Assembly: GCA_043757205.1 (NCBI GenBank)
Contig: JAYVPU010000091.1
Span: 1-8,622 of the forward strand
Direction of reading: 5' to 3'
From: CANCDA01 sp043757205
GTDB taxonomy: Bacteria > Pseudomonadota > Gammaproteobacteria > Burkholderiales > Burkholderiaceae_C
DNA: 8,622 nt
Positions 1 through 6,393 of this stretch are shown piece after piece; positions within the stretch are counted from its first letter, which is position 1; every line of letters begins with the position of its first letter. The notes under the pieces are model-generated. The model was not told the origin of the DNA. It did no database searches and saw only the letters and a program-made list of their open reading frames with translations. Position numbers and translations under genes: made by a program.

Positions 1-234
1 CGATTGCGGCTGCGTGATCAGACGAACGCCACAACTCCACTTGGCCACCGGCTTGCTGATCAGCAGGGAAATAAATGCGCCGCCAAAGCCCATGAGCAGG
101 GCGTAGCCCAGCAGGGCCGTCAGGTTCAAACCATTGGCCGTGAGGTAGCGGTTGACGCCCAGCAAATTAGCCACGACGCCCAGCACCAGAACCACAGCCA
201 GATTGGTCAATACAAACAAGATGATTCGCTTCAT
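1..234 (-). CDS. htpX: Protease HtpX, N-terminal part (cut by window edge)
   Basis: The first 78 codons of a gene that continues past the left edge. HtpX is an inner-membrane zinc metalloprotease (M48 family) that helps degrade misfolded membrane proteins after heat or envelope stress. The visible product begins MKRIILFVLTNLAVVLVLG and contains LLGVNRYLTANGLNL, then GFGGAFISLLISKPVAKW, which I recognise as the HtpX N-terminus. Two hydrophobic segments (about residues 4-26 and 38-60) match the first two membrane helices. The HExxH zinc site lies outside the window, so catalysis cannot be checked. The ATG at 234 is preceded by AAAGGGG four bases upstream, a good ribosome binding site. The gene lies 44 bp downstream of the DUF3025 gene on the same strand, so the two may be co-transcribed; I see no clear terminator or strong promoter between them. 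Confidence 0.93.
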   Translation of the reverse strand, partial: MKRIILFVLTNLAVVLVLGVVANLLGVNRYLTANGLNLTALLGYALLMGFGGAFISLLISKPVAKWSCGVRLITQPQS

Positions 235-278
235 TTCACCCCTTTGATTACTTTTAGTTGCCTCTACCTTACCTTCTA

Positions 279-1037
279 TTATGCGGCGTCAAAAGCCTTG
301 CTGCGAGGCAAGCGAAAGACCTGGGCGTCGGCATAAAACAAGGGGTCTTCATTGGCCGCCCACCAGTGCGGCACGCCCAAGACGGGCAGCGGCGCAAACG
401 GCTTGTTGGCCAGCTTCTCGGCGCTCAAGGCTTGAGCCAGCCAGGGATCCCAGTCTGCTACTAAATCAGGAGCTTCTTGTGCTAGATACACATGGGCTGT
501 GACGGCTTTTCTAGGTGAAACCAGCTTCTCCAGCAAAGCATGGCCAAACAGCACGAGTTGCGCCTGTGCCCACAGCGGGCGCAAGTCGATGAACAGGCGC
601 TGCCAGTCGCGCGCGATCAGCGCAGCCCACAGGGCATCGGGGGCGCGCAGCAGGGCTGCGTTTTCATCGAACAGGGTCAGCGCGTCACGCACCGGCCCGC
701 GCACCGATTGAATGCCTGCGGCAGCAATCTGCTCGGCCTGCAAGGCATTGAGGCGCTGCTTGGTCTGCGGAAAATGCAGCCAGCACAGGCCGTTGAAAAA
801 GTCGTGCAGGTTGTCGCGGGTGGGGACGCTGGCGCTGTCAAAAATGAACTGCTCATAGGCCACGCTGTCTGGCAAGTCGCTCTGCGCTACGAAGCGAACC
901 GGCGCAACACGGGAGGTGTTCAAGGCTTCCCGCACCGACGCTCCCGCCACGACCGCCTGCGCCAGCGGCTGGCCGACCGCACGGCAGTGCGTCAGCCAGG
1001 GGGCGTCCCAGTCAATGGCCTCTAAACCATGCGCCAC
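279..1037 (-). CDS. DUF3025 family protein
   Basis: A 252-residue protein with no known biochemical function. I assign it to DUF3025 by motifs remembered for the family: RDNLHDFFNGLCWLHFPQTK (residues 74-93), VRGPVRDALTLFDENAALL (112-130), FGHALLEKL (164-172), TAH (180-182) and GVPHWWAANEDPLFY (221-235). There is no signal peptide or membrane helix, so it is probably cytoplasmic. The start is GTG at 1037, which lies inside the last codons of pyrC; the two genes overlap by 16 bp in different frames. That suggests one transcript and possibly translational coupling with pyrC. The nearby ATG at 1030 is out of frame. Codons for about residues 173-194 are mostly A/T-ending, unlike the rest of the gene (see the separate repeat entry). 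The family call is fairly firm; the function is unknown. Confidence 0.88.
   Translation of the reverse strand: MAHGLEAIDWDAPWLTHCRAVGQPLAQAVVAGASVREALNTSRVAPVRFVAQSDLPDSVAYEQFIFDSASVPTRDNLHDFFNGLCWLHFPQTKQRLNALQAEQIAAAGIQSVRGPVRDALTLFDENAALLRAPDALWAALIARDWQRLFIDLRPLWAQAQLVLFGHALLEKLVSPRKAVTAHVYLAQEAPDLVADWDPWLAQALSAEKLANKPFAPLPVLGVPHWWAANEDPLFYADAQVFRLPRSKAFDAA
457..514. repeat. Candidate degenerate Comamonadaceae dispersed repeat inside the DUF3025 gene
   Basis: This segment reads GCTA-n10-AGCTTCTTGTGCTAGATA-n5-GGGCTG-n3-CGGCTTTT on the plus strand. From memory it resembles a short dispersed repeat of Comamonadaceae genomes of the pattern GCTA...AGCTGCTTGCGCTTGATA...GGGCTG...GGCTATTTT. On the coding (minus) strand it covers about residues 175-194 of the DUF3025 protein, and the codons there are strikingly A/T-ending: CTA GCA CAA GAA GCT CCT GAT TTA GTA GCA in a row, against G/C-ending codons on both sides. 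The TAH part of this segment is probably genuine family sequence, so only the portion encoding LAQEAPDLVA may be foreign. The codon anomaly is directly visible; the repeat identity is a memory-based inference. Confidence 0.4.
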
Positions 1038-2077
1038 GGCAAGGCGTCACCTGAACGCAGGGGTTTGAGTTGGGCATCGCCAAAGGCAAAGCTCTCGGGT
1101 GGCGTCCAGGATTCGCGCCGCAGTGTGATGGTGTCGGTGTTGCGCGGCAAGCCGTAGAAGTCGGCCCCATTGAAGCTGGCAAAGGCTTCGAGCTGGCCCA
1201 GCGCGCCCGCCGCGTCAAAGGCCTCGGCGTACATCTCGATGGCAGCGTGGGCGGTGTAGCAACCGGCGCAGCCGCTGGCGTGCTCTTTGAGGTGCGCCGG
1301 GTGCGGTGCGCTGTCGGTGCCGAGGAAGAATTTTGAATTGCCGCTGGTGGCCGCTGCGACCAGCGCTTGGCGGTGTTTCTCGCGCTTGAGCACCGGCAGG
1401 CAGTAGTAGTGCGGGCGAATGCCACCCGTGAAAATCGCGTTGCGGTTGTACAGCAAATGATGCGCGGTGACGGTGGCGGCGGTGAAACGGTCGGCATCAC
1501 GCACATAGTGCGCCGCCTCTTGCGTGGTGATGTGCTCAAACACGATTTTCAGCTCGGGGAAGTCCCGCCGCAGCGGAATAAGCTGGGTGTCAATGAAGAC
1601 GGCCTCGCGGTCGAACAGGTCGATGTCGGGCGAGGTGACCTCACCATGCACCAGCAGCAGCAGGCCTTCGCGCTGCATGGCTTCCAGCGTCTTGTAGGTC
1701 TTGCGGATGTCGGTGACGCCTGCGTCGCTGTTGGTGGTGGCACCGGCCGGGTAAAGCTTGAGCGCGACCACGCCCGCATCCTTGGCGCGTTTGATTTCAT
1801 CGAGCGGCAGCAGGTCGGTGAGGTAGAGCGTCATCAAGGGCTCAAACTTCAAACCCACAGGGACGGCCGCGCGAATGCGCTCCCGGTAGGCCGCAGCCTG
1901 CACCGCCGTGGTCACGGGGGGCCTGAGGTTGGGCATGATGATGGCGCGACCGAATTGCGCGGCAGTGTGCGGCACGACGGTGTGCAGTGCGTCGCCATCG
2001 CGCACATGCAAATGCCAGTCGTCGGGGCGGGTGATGACGACTTGGCGGACGGGTTCGGGGGTAGTTTCTGGGTTCAT
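1022..2077 (-). CDS. pyrC: Dihydroorotase PyrC
   Basis: A 351-residue class II dihydroorotase, close to the 348 residues of E. coli PyrC. It interconverts N-carbamoyl-L-aspartate and L-dihydroorotate, the third step of de novo pyrimidine synthesis, in the cytoplasm. The two-zinc site is intact: H22 and H24 in DDWHLHVRDG, the lysine that becomes carboxylated K107 in ALKLYPAGATTNSDAGV, H144 in LLVHGEV, H182 in VFEHIT and catalytic D255 in FLGTDSAPH. Substrate residues R26 and N50 (IMPNLRPP) are also present. The reading frame is open upstream to 2290, but those extra 71 codons do not resemble PyrC; the ATG at 2077 (MNPETTPEP) puts the zinc motif at the expected place. No strong Shine-Dalgarno sequence precedes it. 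It is probably the first gene of a pyrC-DUF3025-htpX transcript. Confidence 0.97.
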   Translation of the reverse strand: MNPETTPEPVRQVVITRPDDWHLHVRDGDALHTVVPHTAAQFGRAIIMPNLRPPVTTAVQAAAYRERIRAAVPVGLKFEPLMTLYLTDLLPLDEIKRAKDAGVVALKLYPAGATTNSDAGVTDIRKTYKTLEAMQREGLLLLVHGEVTSPDIDLFDREAVFIDTQLIPLRRDFPELKIVFEHITTQEAAHYVRDADRFTAATVTAHHLLYNRNAIFTGGIRPHYYCLPVLKREKHRQALVAAATSGNSKFFLGTDSAPHPAHLKEHASGCAGCYTAHAAIEMYAEAFDAAGALGQLEAFASFNGADFYGLPRNTDTITLRRESWTPPESFAFGDAQLKPLRSGDALPWRMV

Positions 2078-2156
2078 GGTGTGATTGTCGCCAAATTCAT
2101 GTGCGAACCTTGATTCTGGACTACCATGGAACGCAGCCCTACAGCATCGCCTCAAT

Positions 2157-2357
2157 ATGACATCAGTCGCTCCCGCAGATATCGCCTCGGCCCCAGAGAA
2201 TGTGGCCAAGCCACCGCGCGAGCCTAGATTCCCCATCGTGCACCTTGTGACCAAAGCCGGGCGTGAACTGGTAGGCACGCTCACCCTCAAAACATTGACA
2301 GATGACCTGGGGCAATCCGACGCGATCTGCTTTCATGTCAAGCAAACCACGCCTTAA
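2157..2357 (+). CDS. Doubtful small hypothetical protein (66 aa)
   Basis: A possible 66-residue protein starting MTSVAPADIAS and ending CFHVKQTTP. I do not recognise it. The C-terminal half (FPIVHLVTKAGRELVG, then TLTLKTLTDDLGQ) has a plausible protein-like pattern of alternating hydrophobic and polar residues, and codon use is similar to the neighbours. The first 25 residues are Ala/Pro-rich and look disordered. There is no signal peptide or membrane helix. Against it: the ATG at 2157 has no Shine-Dalgarno sequence, the size is small, and the opposite strand is also open here (2163-2390), as expected in GC-rich DNA. It sits between the divergent pyrC start and the kinase gene, on the kinase's strand. 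An in-frame TTG at 2085 would lengthen it, but that start would lie close to the pyrC start codon. Confidence 0.35.
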   Translation: MTSVAPADIASAPENVAKPPREPRFPIVHLVTKAGRELVGTLTLKTLTDDLGQSDAICFHVKQTTP

Positions 2358-2374
2358 GCGAGGCCCCAACCACC

Positions 2375-2443
2375 ATGCCACAGCTTTCATCCTCGCCCAC
2401 CGCCCCCCCCCCCCCGGTCACAACTCATGACCGACTTGCGTGA
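2375..2443 (+). other. Upstream start codon and 22-codon leader ORF spanning the C13 tract
   Basis: An ATG at 2375, preceded by GCGAGG at 2358-2363 (11 nt away), opens a 22-codon reading frame running through the C tract and ending at TGA 2441-2443, just past the kinase ATG at 2427. As written, with 13 C, its product is MPQLSSSPTAPPPP then VTTHDRLA. If the tract had 12 or 15 C, the frame would instead join the kinase frame without a stop and add 17 or 18 residues to its N-terminus; with 14 C it stops at once, on the TGA overlapping the kinase ATG. It may be the true kinase start with a miscounted homopolymer, an uORF, or chance. Confidence 0.35.
2403..2415. repeat. Homopolymeric tract of 13 C
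   Basis: Thirteen consecutive C bases lie 11 bp before the kinase ATG at 2427. Runs this long are rare by chance even in GC-rich DNA, and they are prone to slipped-strand length change during replication and to miscounting in sequencing. The tract lies between a better-placed upstream ATG (2375) and the annotated start, so its length decides whether those two are in one frame. It could also alter spacing in a leader or promoter. Confidence 0.95.
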
Positions 2444-4205
2444 GCGGGCAGAGACCGCCGTGCTGGCCACACGCACAGCCATCGCCCGCATGAACCCGGA
2501 GGAAGTCCAGCGCCTGGTGCATGAACTCCAGGTGCATCAAATTGAGCTGGAGATGCAGAACGAGGAGCTGCGCCAGGCGCAAGGCGAGCTGACCCAGTCC
2601 CGTGACCGTTTCAACCAACTCTACGACTTTGCCCCTGTGGGCTACATGACACTCAGTCCCGAAGGGCTGGTGCTGGAGGCCAACCTGGCCCTGGCCACCT
2701 TGCTCGGCCTGGTGCGCAGCAAGCTCATGGGTCAAAAATTCTCGGGCTTTGTCACCCACGAGGCGCAAGACTCGCTCTACCTGCACCACCGCGCCGCGCA
2801 GGCGACGGGCGTGAAGCAGGTTTGCCATCTTGATCTGCGCCGCACGGACGGAACGACCTTCACAGCGCGGATGGAAACCATCGTCCTGCGTAGCGATGAG
2901 GGCAGGGACGTGCACTTTCTGAGCGTCATCATCGACATGACCGACATCAAACGGGCCGAGGCCCAGGTGCGGCAACTCAACGCTGATCTGGAGCGCCGCG
3001 TGATCGAGCGCACGCAAGCGCTGCGCGAGAGCGAAGTGCAAGAAAAACAAGCCCGGCAAATGGCCGAGACCGCCAACCTGGCCAAGTCTGAATTTCTGAC
3101 CACCATGAGCCATGAGATGCGCACGCCGCTCAATGGCGTGCTGGGCATGGCCGAGTTGCTGCTGCTCGACCGTTTGACCCCGCAGCAGCGACAGTACATC
3201 ACGCTGATCAGTGTCAACGGGAAAACCTTGTTGACCTTGATTGAGGACCTGCTCGACATCGGGAAAATTGAAGCCGGTCAACTCGATACCGTGCAAGTTC
3301 CCTTCAGCCTGGACGAACTGCTGGCGGAGTTGAGCGACCTCTACACCCTGCTGGCCCGCGACAAGGGCTTGACTTTCAGTGCCCATCAAGCGCCGGAGGT
3401 GCCCCTCGCCGTCATAGGCGACCGCCACCGCTTGCGCCAAATCCTGAACAACCTGCTGGTCAACGCGCTCAAGTTCACGCACCATGGCGAAATCAGCCTG
3501 CGCGTGGCATTGTTGCGCTCGGCGCGCTTGGGCGACCAGCACATCACCACGCTGCGCTTCACCGTGCAAGACAGCGGCATTGGCATTGCGCCGGAGGCGC
3601 AGGCACGGCTGTTCACGCGCTTTGTGCAGGCCGACAGCGCCATCACGCAAAACTACGGCGGCACCGGCTTGGGCCTGGCCATCGTCAAGCAGTTGGCAGA
3701 ACACCTGGGCGGTGTCGTCGCGCTGACCAGCGTGGCAGGACAGGGCTCCACCTTCATTGGCGACATTCCCTTCAACGAGGTCGCCCCGCTTGCGGCACCC
3801 TCAACGGCGTCGCAGGGAGCACTGCAACCCGAGTCAAGCCAGGCCAGAATTTTGGTGGCCGAGGACAACCCGATCAATCAGCTGGTCGTCTTAGAACTCA
3901 TCAAACGGATCGGCTACCACGACGTCAGCGTGGTGGACAATGGCCAGGAGGCGGTGGATGCGGCTCAGAAGGGCCATTTCGACCTCATCTTGATGGATTG
4001 CCGCATGCCCGTGCTGGACGGCTACGCAGCGACCGAAAAGATACGCGCGCTGGGTGCGCTGGTTCCCATCATTGCCGTGACCGCCAATGCGTCTGTGGCC
4101 GACCAAGAGAGATGCCGCAGCCTGGGCATGAACGACTACCTGACCAAGCCGATCAACCTCACTCAATTGCGCGAGACACTGGCACGCTGGATCCATCCCC
4201 GCTGA
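2427..4205 (+). CDS. Soluble PAS hybrid histidine kinase with receiver domain
   Basis: A 592-residue hybrid sensor kinase. Order: helical N-terminus with ELQVHQIELEMQNEEL (33-48), often seen before PAS domains; PAS domain (about 60-178); coiled coil (about 175-225); HisKA with phosphorylatable H229 in TMSHEMRTPLNG; HATPase with N346 (NNLLVNALKF), D382-G386 (DSGIGI) and GGTGLGLAIV (411-420); receiver (about 473-590) with E479/D480, phospho-acceptor D524 (LILMDCRMPVLDGY), T552 and K574. All key residues are present, so kinase and receiver should be active. There are no membrane segments, so it senses something inside the cell; the ligand is unknown. No phosphotransfer domain or separate regulator gene is in view. 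The start is uncertain: ATG 2427 has no Shine-Dalgarno sequence and follows a C13 tract; an upstream ATG at 2375 would be in frame with 12 C. It is convergent with gltL, 27 bp away. Confidence 0.93.
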   Translation: MTDLRERAETAVLATRTAIARMNPEEVQRLVHELQVHQIELEMQNEELRQAQGELTQSRDRFNQLYDFAPVGYMTLSPEGLVLEANLALATLLGLVRSKLMGQKFSGFVTHEAQDSLYLHHRAAQATGVKQVCHLDLRRTDGTTFTARMETIVLRSDEGRDVHFLSVIIDMTDIKRAEAQVRQLNADLERRVIERTQALRESEVQEKQARQMAETANLAKSEFLTTMSHEMRTPLNGVLGMAELLLLDRLTPQQRQYITLISVNGKTLLTLIEDLLDIGKIEAGQLDTVQVPFSLDELLAELSDLYTLLARDKGLTFSAHQAPEVPLAVIGDRHRLRQILNNLLVNALKFTHHGEISLRVALLRSARLGDQHITTLRFTVQDSGIGIAPEAQARLFTRFVQADSAITQNYGGTGLGLAIVKQLAEHLGGVVALTSVAGQGSTFIGDIPFNEVAPLAAPSTASQGALQPESSQARILVAEDNPINQLVVLELIKRIGYHDVSVVDNGQEAVDAAQKGHFDLILMDCRMPVLDGYAATEKIRALGALVPIIAVTANASVADQERCRSLGMNDYLTKPINLTQLRETLARWIHPR

Positions 4206-4232
4206 GCCCGCCTTGCCCGGCCCACAGCGGCC

Positions 4233-4970
4233 TCAGTGCCCGAGGATTTTGTTTAAAAACTCACGCGTGCGGGGCTGGCGGTTCTCAGGGTGGCCAAAGA
4301 ACTCGTCTTTGGCGCAGTCCTCCAGAATGCGCCCGCCCACGTCAATGAAGATCACGCGGTTGGCCACCTTGCGGGCGAAGCCCATCTCGTGCGTGACCAC
4401 CATCATGGTCATGCCCTCGGTGGCCAACTTGACCATCACGTCCAGCACCTCGCCCACCATCTCGGGGTCTAGCGCGGAAGTGGGCTCGTCAAACAACATC
4501 ACCATCGGGTCCATGGACAGGGCGCGGGCAATGGCCACGCGCTGCTGCTGCCCGCCCGAGAGCTGGCTGGGGAACTTGTCTTTGTGCACCATGAGGCCCA
4601 CGCGGTCCAGCATCTTGAGCCCACGCGTTTTGGCTTCATCCGGGCTGCGGCCCAGCACCTTGATCTGGGCCAGGGTCAGGTTCTCCGTCACGGACAAGTG
4701 CGGAAACAGCTCAAAGCTTTGAAACACCATGCCGACACGAGCGCGCAGTTTGGGCAGGTCGGTTTTTTCGTCGTAGAGGTTCACACCATCGACAAAAATC
4801 TGACCCGCCTGGATGGGCTCCAGGCCATTCACGGTTTTGATGAGGGTGGACTTGCCCGAGCCCGAGGGCCCACAAACCACGACCACATCGCCCTTGGCAA
4901 TGTTGACCGAGCACTCGTTCAAGACCTGAACCGGGCCATACCACTTGGAGACGTTTTTGATTTGAATCAT
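4233..4970 (-). CDS. gltL: Glutamate/aspartate ABC transporter ATP-binding protein GltL
   Basis: A 245-residue ATPase of the polar amino acid uptake family that drives the GltJK permease from the cytoplasmic face. All nucleotide-binding motifs are intact: Walker A GPSGSGKST (34-42), Q-loop Q84 in VFQSFELFPH, signature LSGGQQQR (137-144), Walker B VMLFDEPTSALDPE (157-170) and H-loop H194 in VVTHEMGFA. The length fits the family. It is the last gene of the gltIJKL operon: its ATG lies 9 bp after the gltK stop, and the sequence TAAGGTAG that includes the gltK stop codon can serve as its ribosome binding site, so translation may be coupled. The symbol rests on the operon context, since such ATPases are alike across amino acid transporters. 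It ends 27 bp from the convergent kinase gene, with no convincing terminator between. Confidence 0.95.
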   Translation of the reverse strand: MIQIKNVSKWYGPVQVLNECSVNIAKGDVVVVCGPSGSGKSTLIKTVNGLEPIQAGQIFVDGVNLYDEKTDLPKLRARVGMVFQSFELFPHLSVTENLTLAQIKVLGRSPDEAKTRGLKMLDRVGLMVHKDKFPSQLSGGQQQRVAIARALSMDPMVMLFDEPTSALDPEMVGEVLDVMVKLATEGMTMMVVTHEMGFARKVANRVIFIDVGGRILEDCAKDEFFGHPENRQPRTREFLNKILGH

Positions 4971-4979
4971 GGGGCTACC

Positions 4980-5648
4980 TTAGCGAATGATGGCGATACG
5001 GGCGTTCAGCTTTTTCACCAGCGTGGACAGGCCAAAACAAATCACAAAATAAACGACGGCGGCCAGCAGATAAGCCTCTTCCGGGCGGCCATAAATTTTG
5101 CCCGCATTGGTGAAGCCCTTGAGCAAGTCATAGGCGCCGATGGCATACACCAACGAGGTGTCCTGAAACAGGATGATGGTCTGCGTCAGCAGCACCGGCA
5201 GCATATTGCGAAAGGCCTGCGGCAACACCACCAAACGCATGTTCTGCCCGTAGCTCATACCCAGCGCCTGACCCGCAAACACCTGACCCCGCGGGATGGA
5301 CTGAATGCCCGCCCGCATGATCTCGCTGAAGTACGCCGCCTCAAACGCGATGAAGGTGATGAAGGCCGACAGCTCCGCGCCAATCGGCCGGCCGATCATG
5401 AAGGGGATGAGCAGGAAGAACCACAAGATCACCATCACCAGCGGCACGGAGCGCATGCCGTTGACGTAAATGGTCGCGGGCAGCATCAGCGCTTTTTTGC
5501 CTGACAGCCGCATGAGGGCGAGCAGTGTGCCCAAAAGGATGCCGCCCAGTGTGGCCACCAGCGTGAGTTGCACGCTGAACCAGAAGCCGCCCAGCACGAA
5601 CTTGCGGATGATGTCCCAGTCGAGAAAAGTGAGGTCTAGGCCCAGCAT
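4980..5648 (-). CDS. gltK: Glutamate/aspartate ABC transporter permease GltK
   Basis: A 222-residue inner-membrane permease (E. coli GltK has 224) that pairs with GltJ to form the amino acid channel. Hydrophobic segments lie at about 18-48, 58-85, 93-110, 148-170 and 190-212. The cytoplasmic EAA-type loop that docks to the ATPase reads SEIMRAGIQSIPRGQ then AFAGQALGMS-like sequence (108-132) and continues to LPQAFRNMLP (142-151). The frame is open to 5720, but the extra 24 residues are hydrophilic and overlap gltJ. The ATG at 5648 is chosen because it follows the gltJ stop by one base (TAA-C-ATG), has a strong Shine-Dalgarno sequence seven bases upstream, and gives the family's normal N-terminus (MLGLDLTFLDWDIIRKF). 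Translation is very likely coupled to gltJ. Confidence 0.95.
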   Translation of the reverse strand: MLGLDLTFLDWDIIRKFVLGGFWFSVQLTLVATLGGILLGTLLALMRLSGKKALMLPATIYVNGMRSVPLVMVILWFFLLIPFMIGRPIGAELSAFITFIAFEAAYFSEIMRAGIQSIPRGQVFAGQALGMSYGQNMRLVVLPQAFRNMLPVLLTQTIILFQDTSLVYAIGAYDLLKGFTNAGKIYGRPEEAYLLAAVVYFVICFGLSTLVKKLNARIAIIR

Positions 5649-5649
5649 G

Positions 5650-6372
5650 TTAGTGCCCTCCCCCGGTGCCACCGGCGACGATAAAACCGGGAATCGCCAC
5701 TCGTCTCTCGATGAAGGCAAACACGCGGTTCACCGCAAAGGCCGACAGCGCGTAGAGCGCCGTGACCGCCAAGTACACCTCCACCCCGCGCGAGGTTTCT
5801 TCCTGTGCCTGCATAGCGAACATGGTGAGCTCGGCAATCGACACGGCAAAGGCCACCGATGAGTTCTTGAGCAGGTTCATGGACTCGCTGGTCAAGGGCG
5901 GCAGGATGATGCGAAACGCCATGGGCAAAATCACATAGCGGTAGGTTTGCGCCGTTGTCAGGCCCAGGGCCATGCCCGCATAGCGTTGGCCTTTGGGCAG
6001 GGCCTGTATGCCTGCGCGCACCTGCTCGGCAATGCGGGCGGAAGTGAAAAAACCCAGGGCAAATACCACCAGCAGCAGGCTGGGCACCTGCTGGAAAGCC
6101 GGAAACATCTTGGGTACCACAAAGTACCAGAGGAAGACCTGCACCAGCAGCGGAATGTTGCGAAACAACTCCACCCAAGCGGTGGCCAAACGGGCCAATA
6201 CAGGACTGTTAGGCAGCGTGCGCAAGGTGCCCATCAAGGCTCCAATGAGCACCGCCACCACCCAGGAGCTGACCGCCACAGTCAGCGTCCAGCCCCAGGC
6301 GTCCATCATCCATTGCAGATAGGTGCGCCCGCTGCCGTCGTCGTGGAGGAAGACTTGCCAGTCCCAGGTCAT
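5650..6372 (-). CDS. gltJ: Glutamate/aspartate ABC transporter permease GltJ
   Basis: A 240-residue inner-membrane permease (E. coli GltJ has 246) that works as a heterodimer with GltK and receives substrate from GltI. The start MTWDWQVFLH, followed by YLQWMMDAWGWTLTVAVSSW, is typical of GltJ. Membrane segments are visible at about 28-50, 65-87, 96-112, 150-180 and 198-218. The EAA loop that contacts the ATPase is EQVRAGIQALPKGQRYAGMA (116-135), ending at ILPMAFRIILPPL (148-160). NIPLLVQVFLWYF (72-84) is another conserved stretch. The gene begins 21 bp after the gltI stop, with an AGG nine bases before its ATG as a modest ribosome binding site. It ends one base before gltK. The C-terminal GGTGGGH is low complexity and overlaps the gltK ribosome binding site. 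Confidence 0.95.
   Translation of the reverse strand: MTWDWQVFLHDDGSGRTYLQWMMDAWGWTLTVAVSSWVVAVLIGALMGTLRTLPNSPVLARLATAWVELFRNIPLLVQVFLWYFVVPKMFPAFQQVPSLLLVVFALGFFTSARIAEQVRAGIQALPKGQRYAGMALGLTTAQTYRYVILPMAFRIILPPLTSESMNLLKNSSVAFAVSIAELTMFAMQAQEETSRGVEVYLAVTALYALSAFAVNRVFAFIERRVAIPGFIVAGGTGGGH
5656..5664 (-). promoter_or_regulatory. Ribosome binding site of gltK inside the end of gltJ
   Basis: The coding strand reads GGGGGAGGG, then seven bases, then ATG at 5648. It contains GGAGG and is the strongest Shine-Dalgarno sequence I noticed in the window. It decides the gltK start against the longer frame from 5720. The same bases encode the glycine-rich tail of GltJ (GGTGGGH), so that tail may exist partly to carry this site. 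Confidence 0.8.
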
Positions 6373-6393
6373 GCGTTTGTACCTGGCAATCGA

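Larger units (their letters stand above)
2078..2426. other. Divergent intergenic region between pyrC and the kinase gene
   Basis: This stretch of about 350 bp should hold the promoters for pyrC (leftward) and for the kinase (rightward). I could not identify a convincing -35/-10 pair for either. The best pyrC candidate is a GACAAT-like -10 reading leftward, at about 2085-2090, too poor to annotate. The region contains the doubtful 66-residue ORF (2157-2357), an upstream ATG at 2375 with a GCGAGG ribosome-binding-like site at 2358-2363, and the C13 tract at 2403-2415. I see no RNA gene, riboswitch or transposon remnant. Confidence 0.6.

Noticed and set aside
1367..2113. Long plus-strand open frame opposite pyrC (248 codons)
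   Set aside because: It is the antisense of a well-supported gene, its product has low-complexity Gly/Val/His-rich composition, and it matches no family I know.
2078..2290. N-terminal extension of PyrC by 71 residues in the open frame up to 2290
   Set aside because: The added residues do not resemble dihydroorotase, and the ATG at 2077 gives the normal family length with the zinc motif at the expected position.
2418..3704. Long minus-strand open frame opposite the kinase (428 codons)
   Set aside because: It is the antisense of the kinase coding sequence; Gln/Ala/Leu/His-rich translations of this kind are usual shadows of GC-rich genes.
4202..4236. Imperfect hairpin (CTGAGCCCG / CGGCCTCAG, 17-nt loop) between the convergent kinase and gltL genes as a bidirectional terminator
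   Set aside because: The stem has only eight of nine pairs, the loop is long, it overlaps both stop codons and no T tract follows closely on either strand. It could be chance in GC-rich DNA.
4584..5504. Plus-strand open frame opposite gltL and gltK (306 codons)
   Set aside because: It crosses two real genes of the opposite strand and reads as a His/Gln/Arg-rich shadow with no recognisable domain.
5649..5720. Longer GltK starting at 5720
   Set aside because: It would overlap gltJ by about 70 bp and add a hydrophilic leader; a strong ribosome binding site points to ATG 5648.
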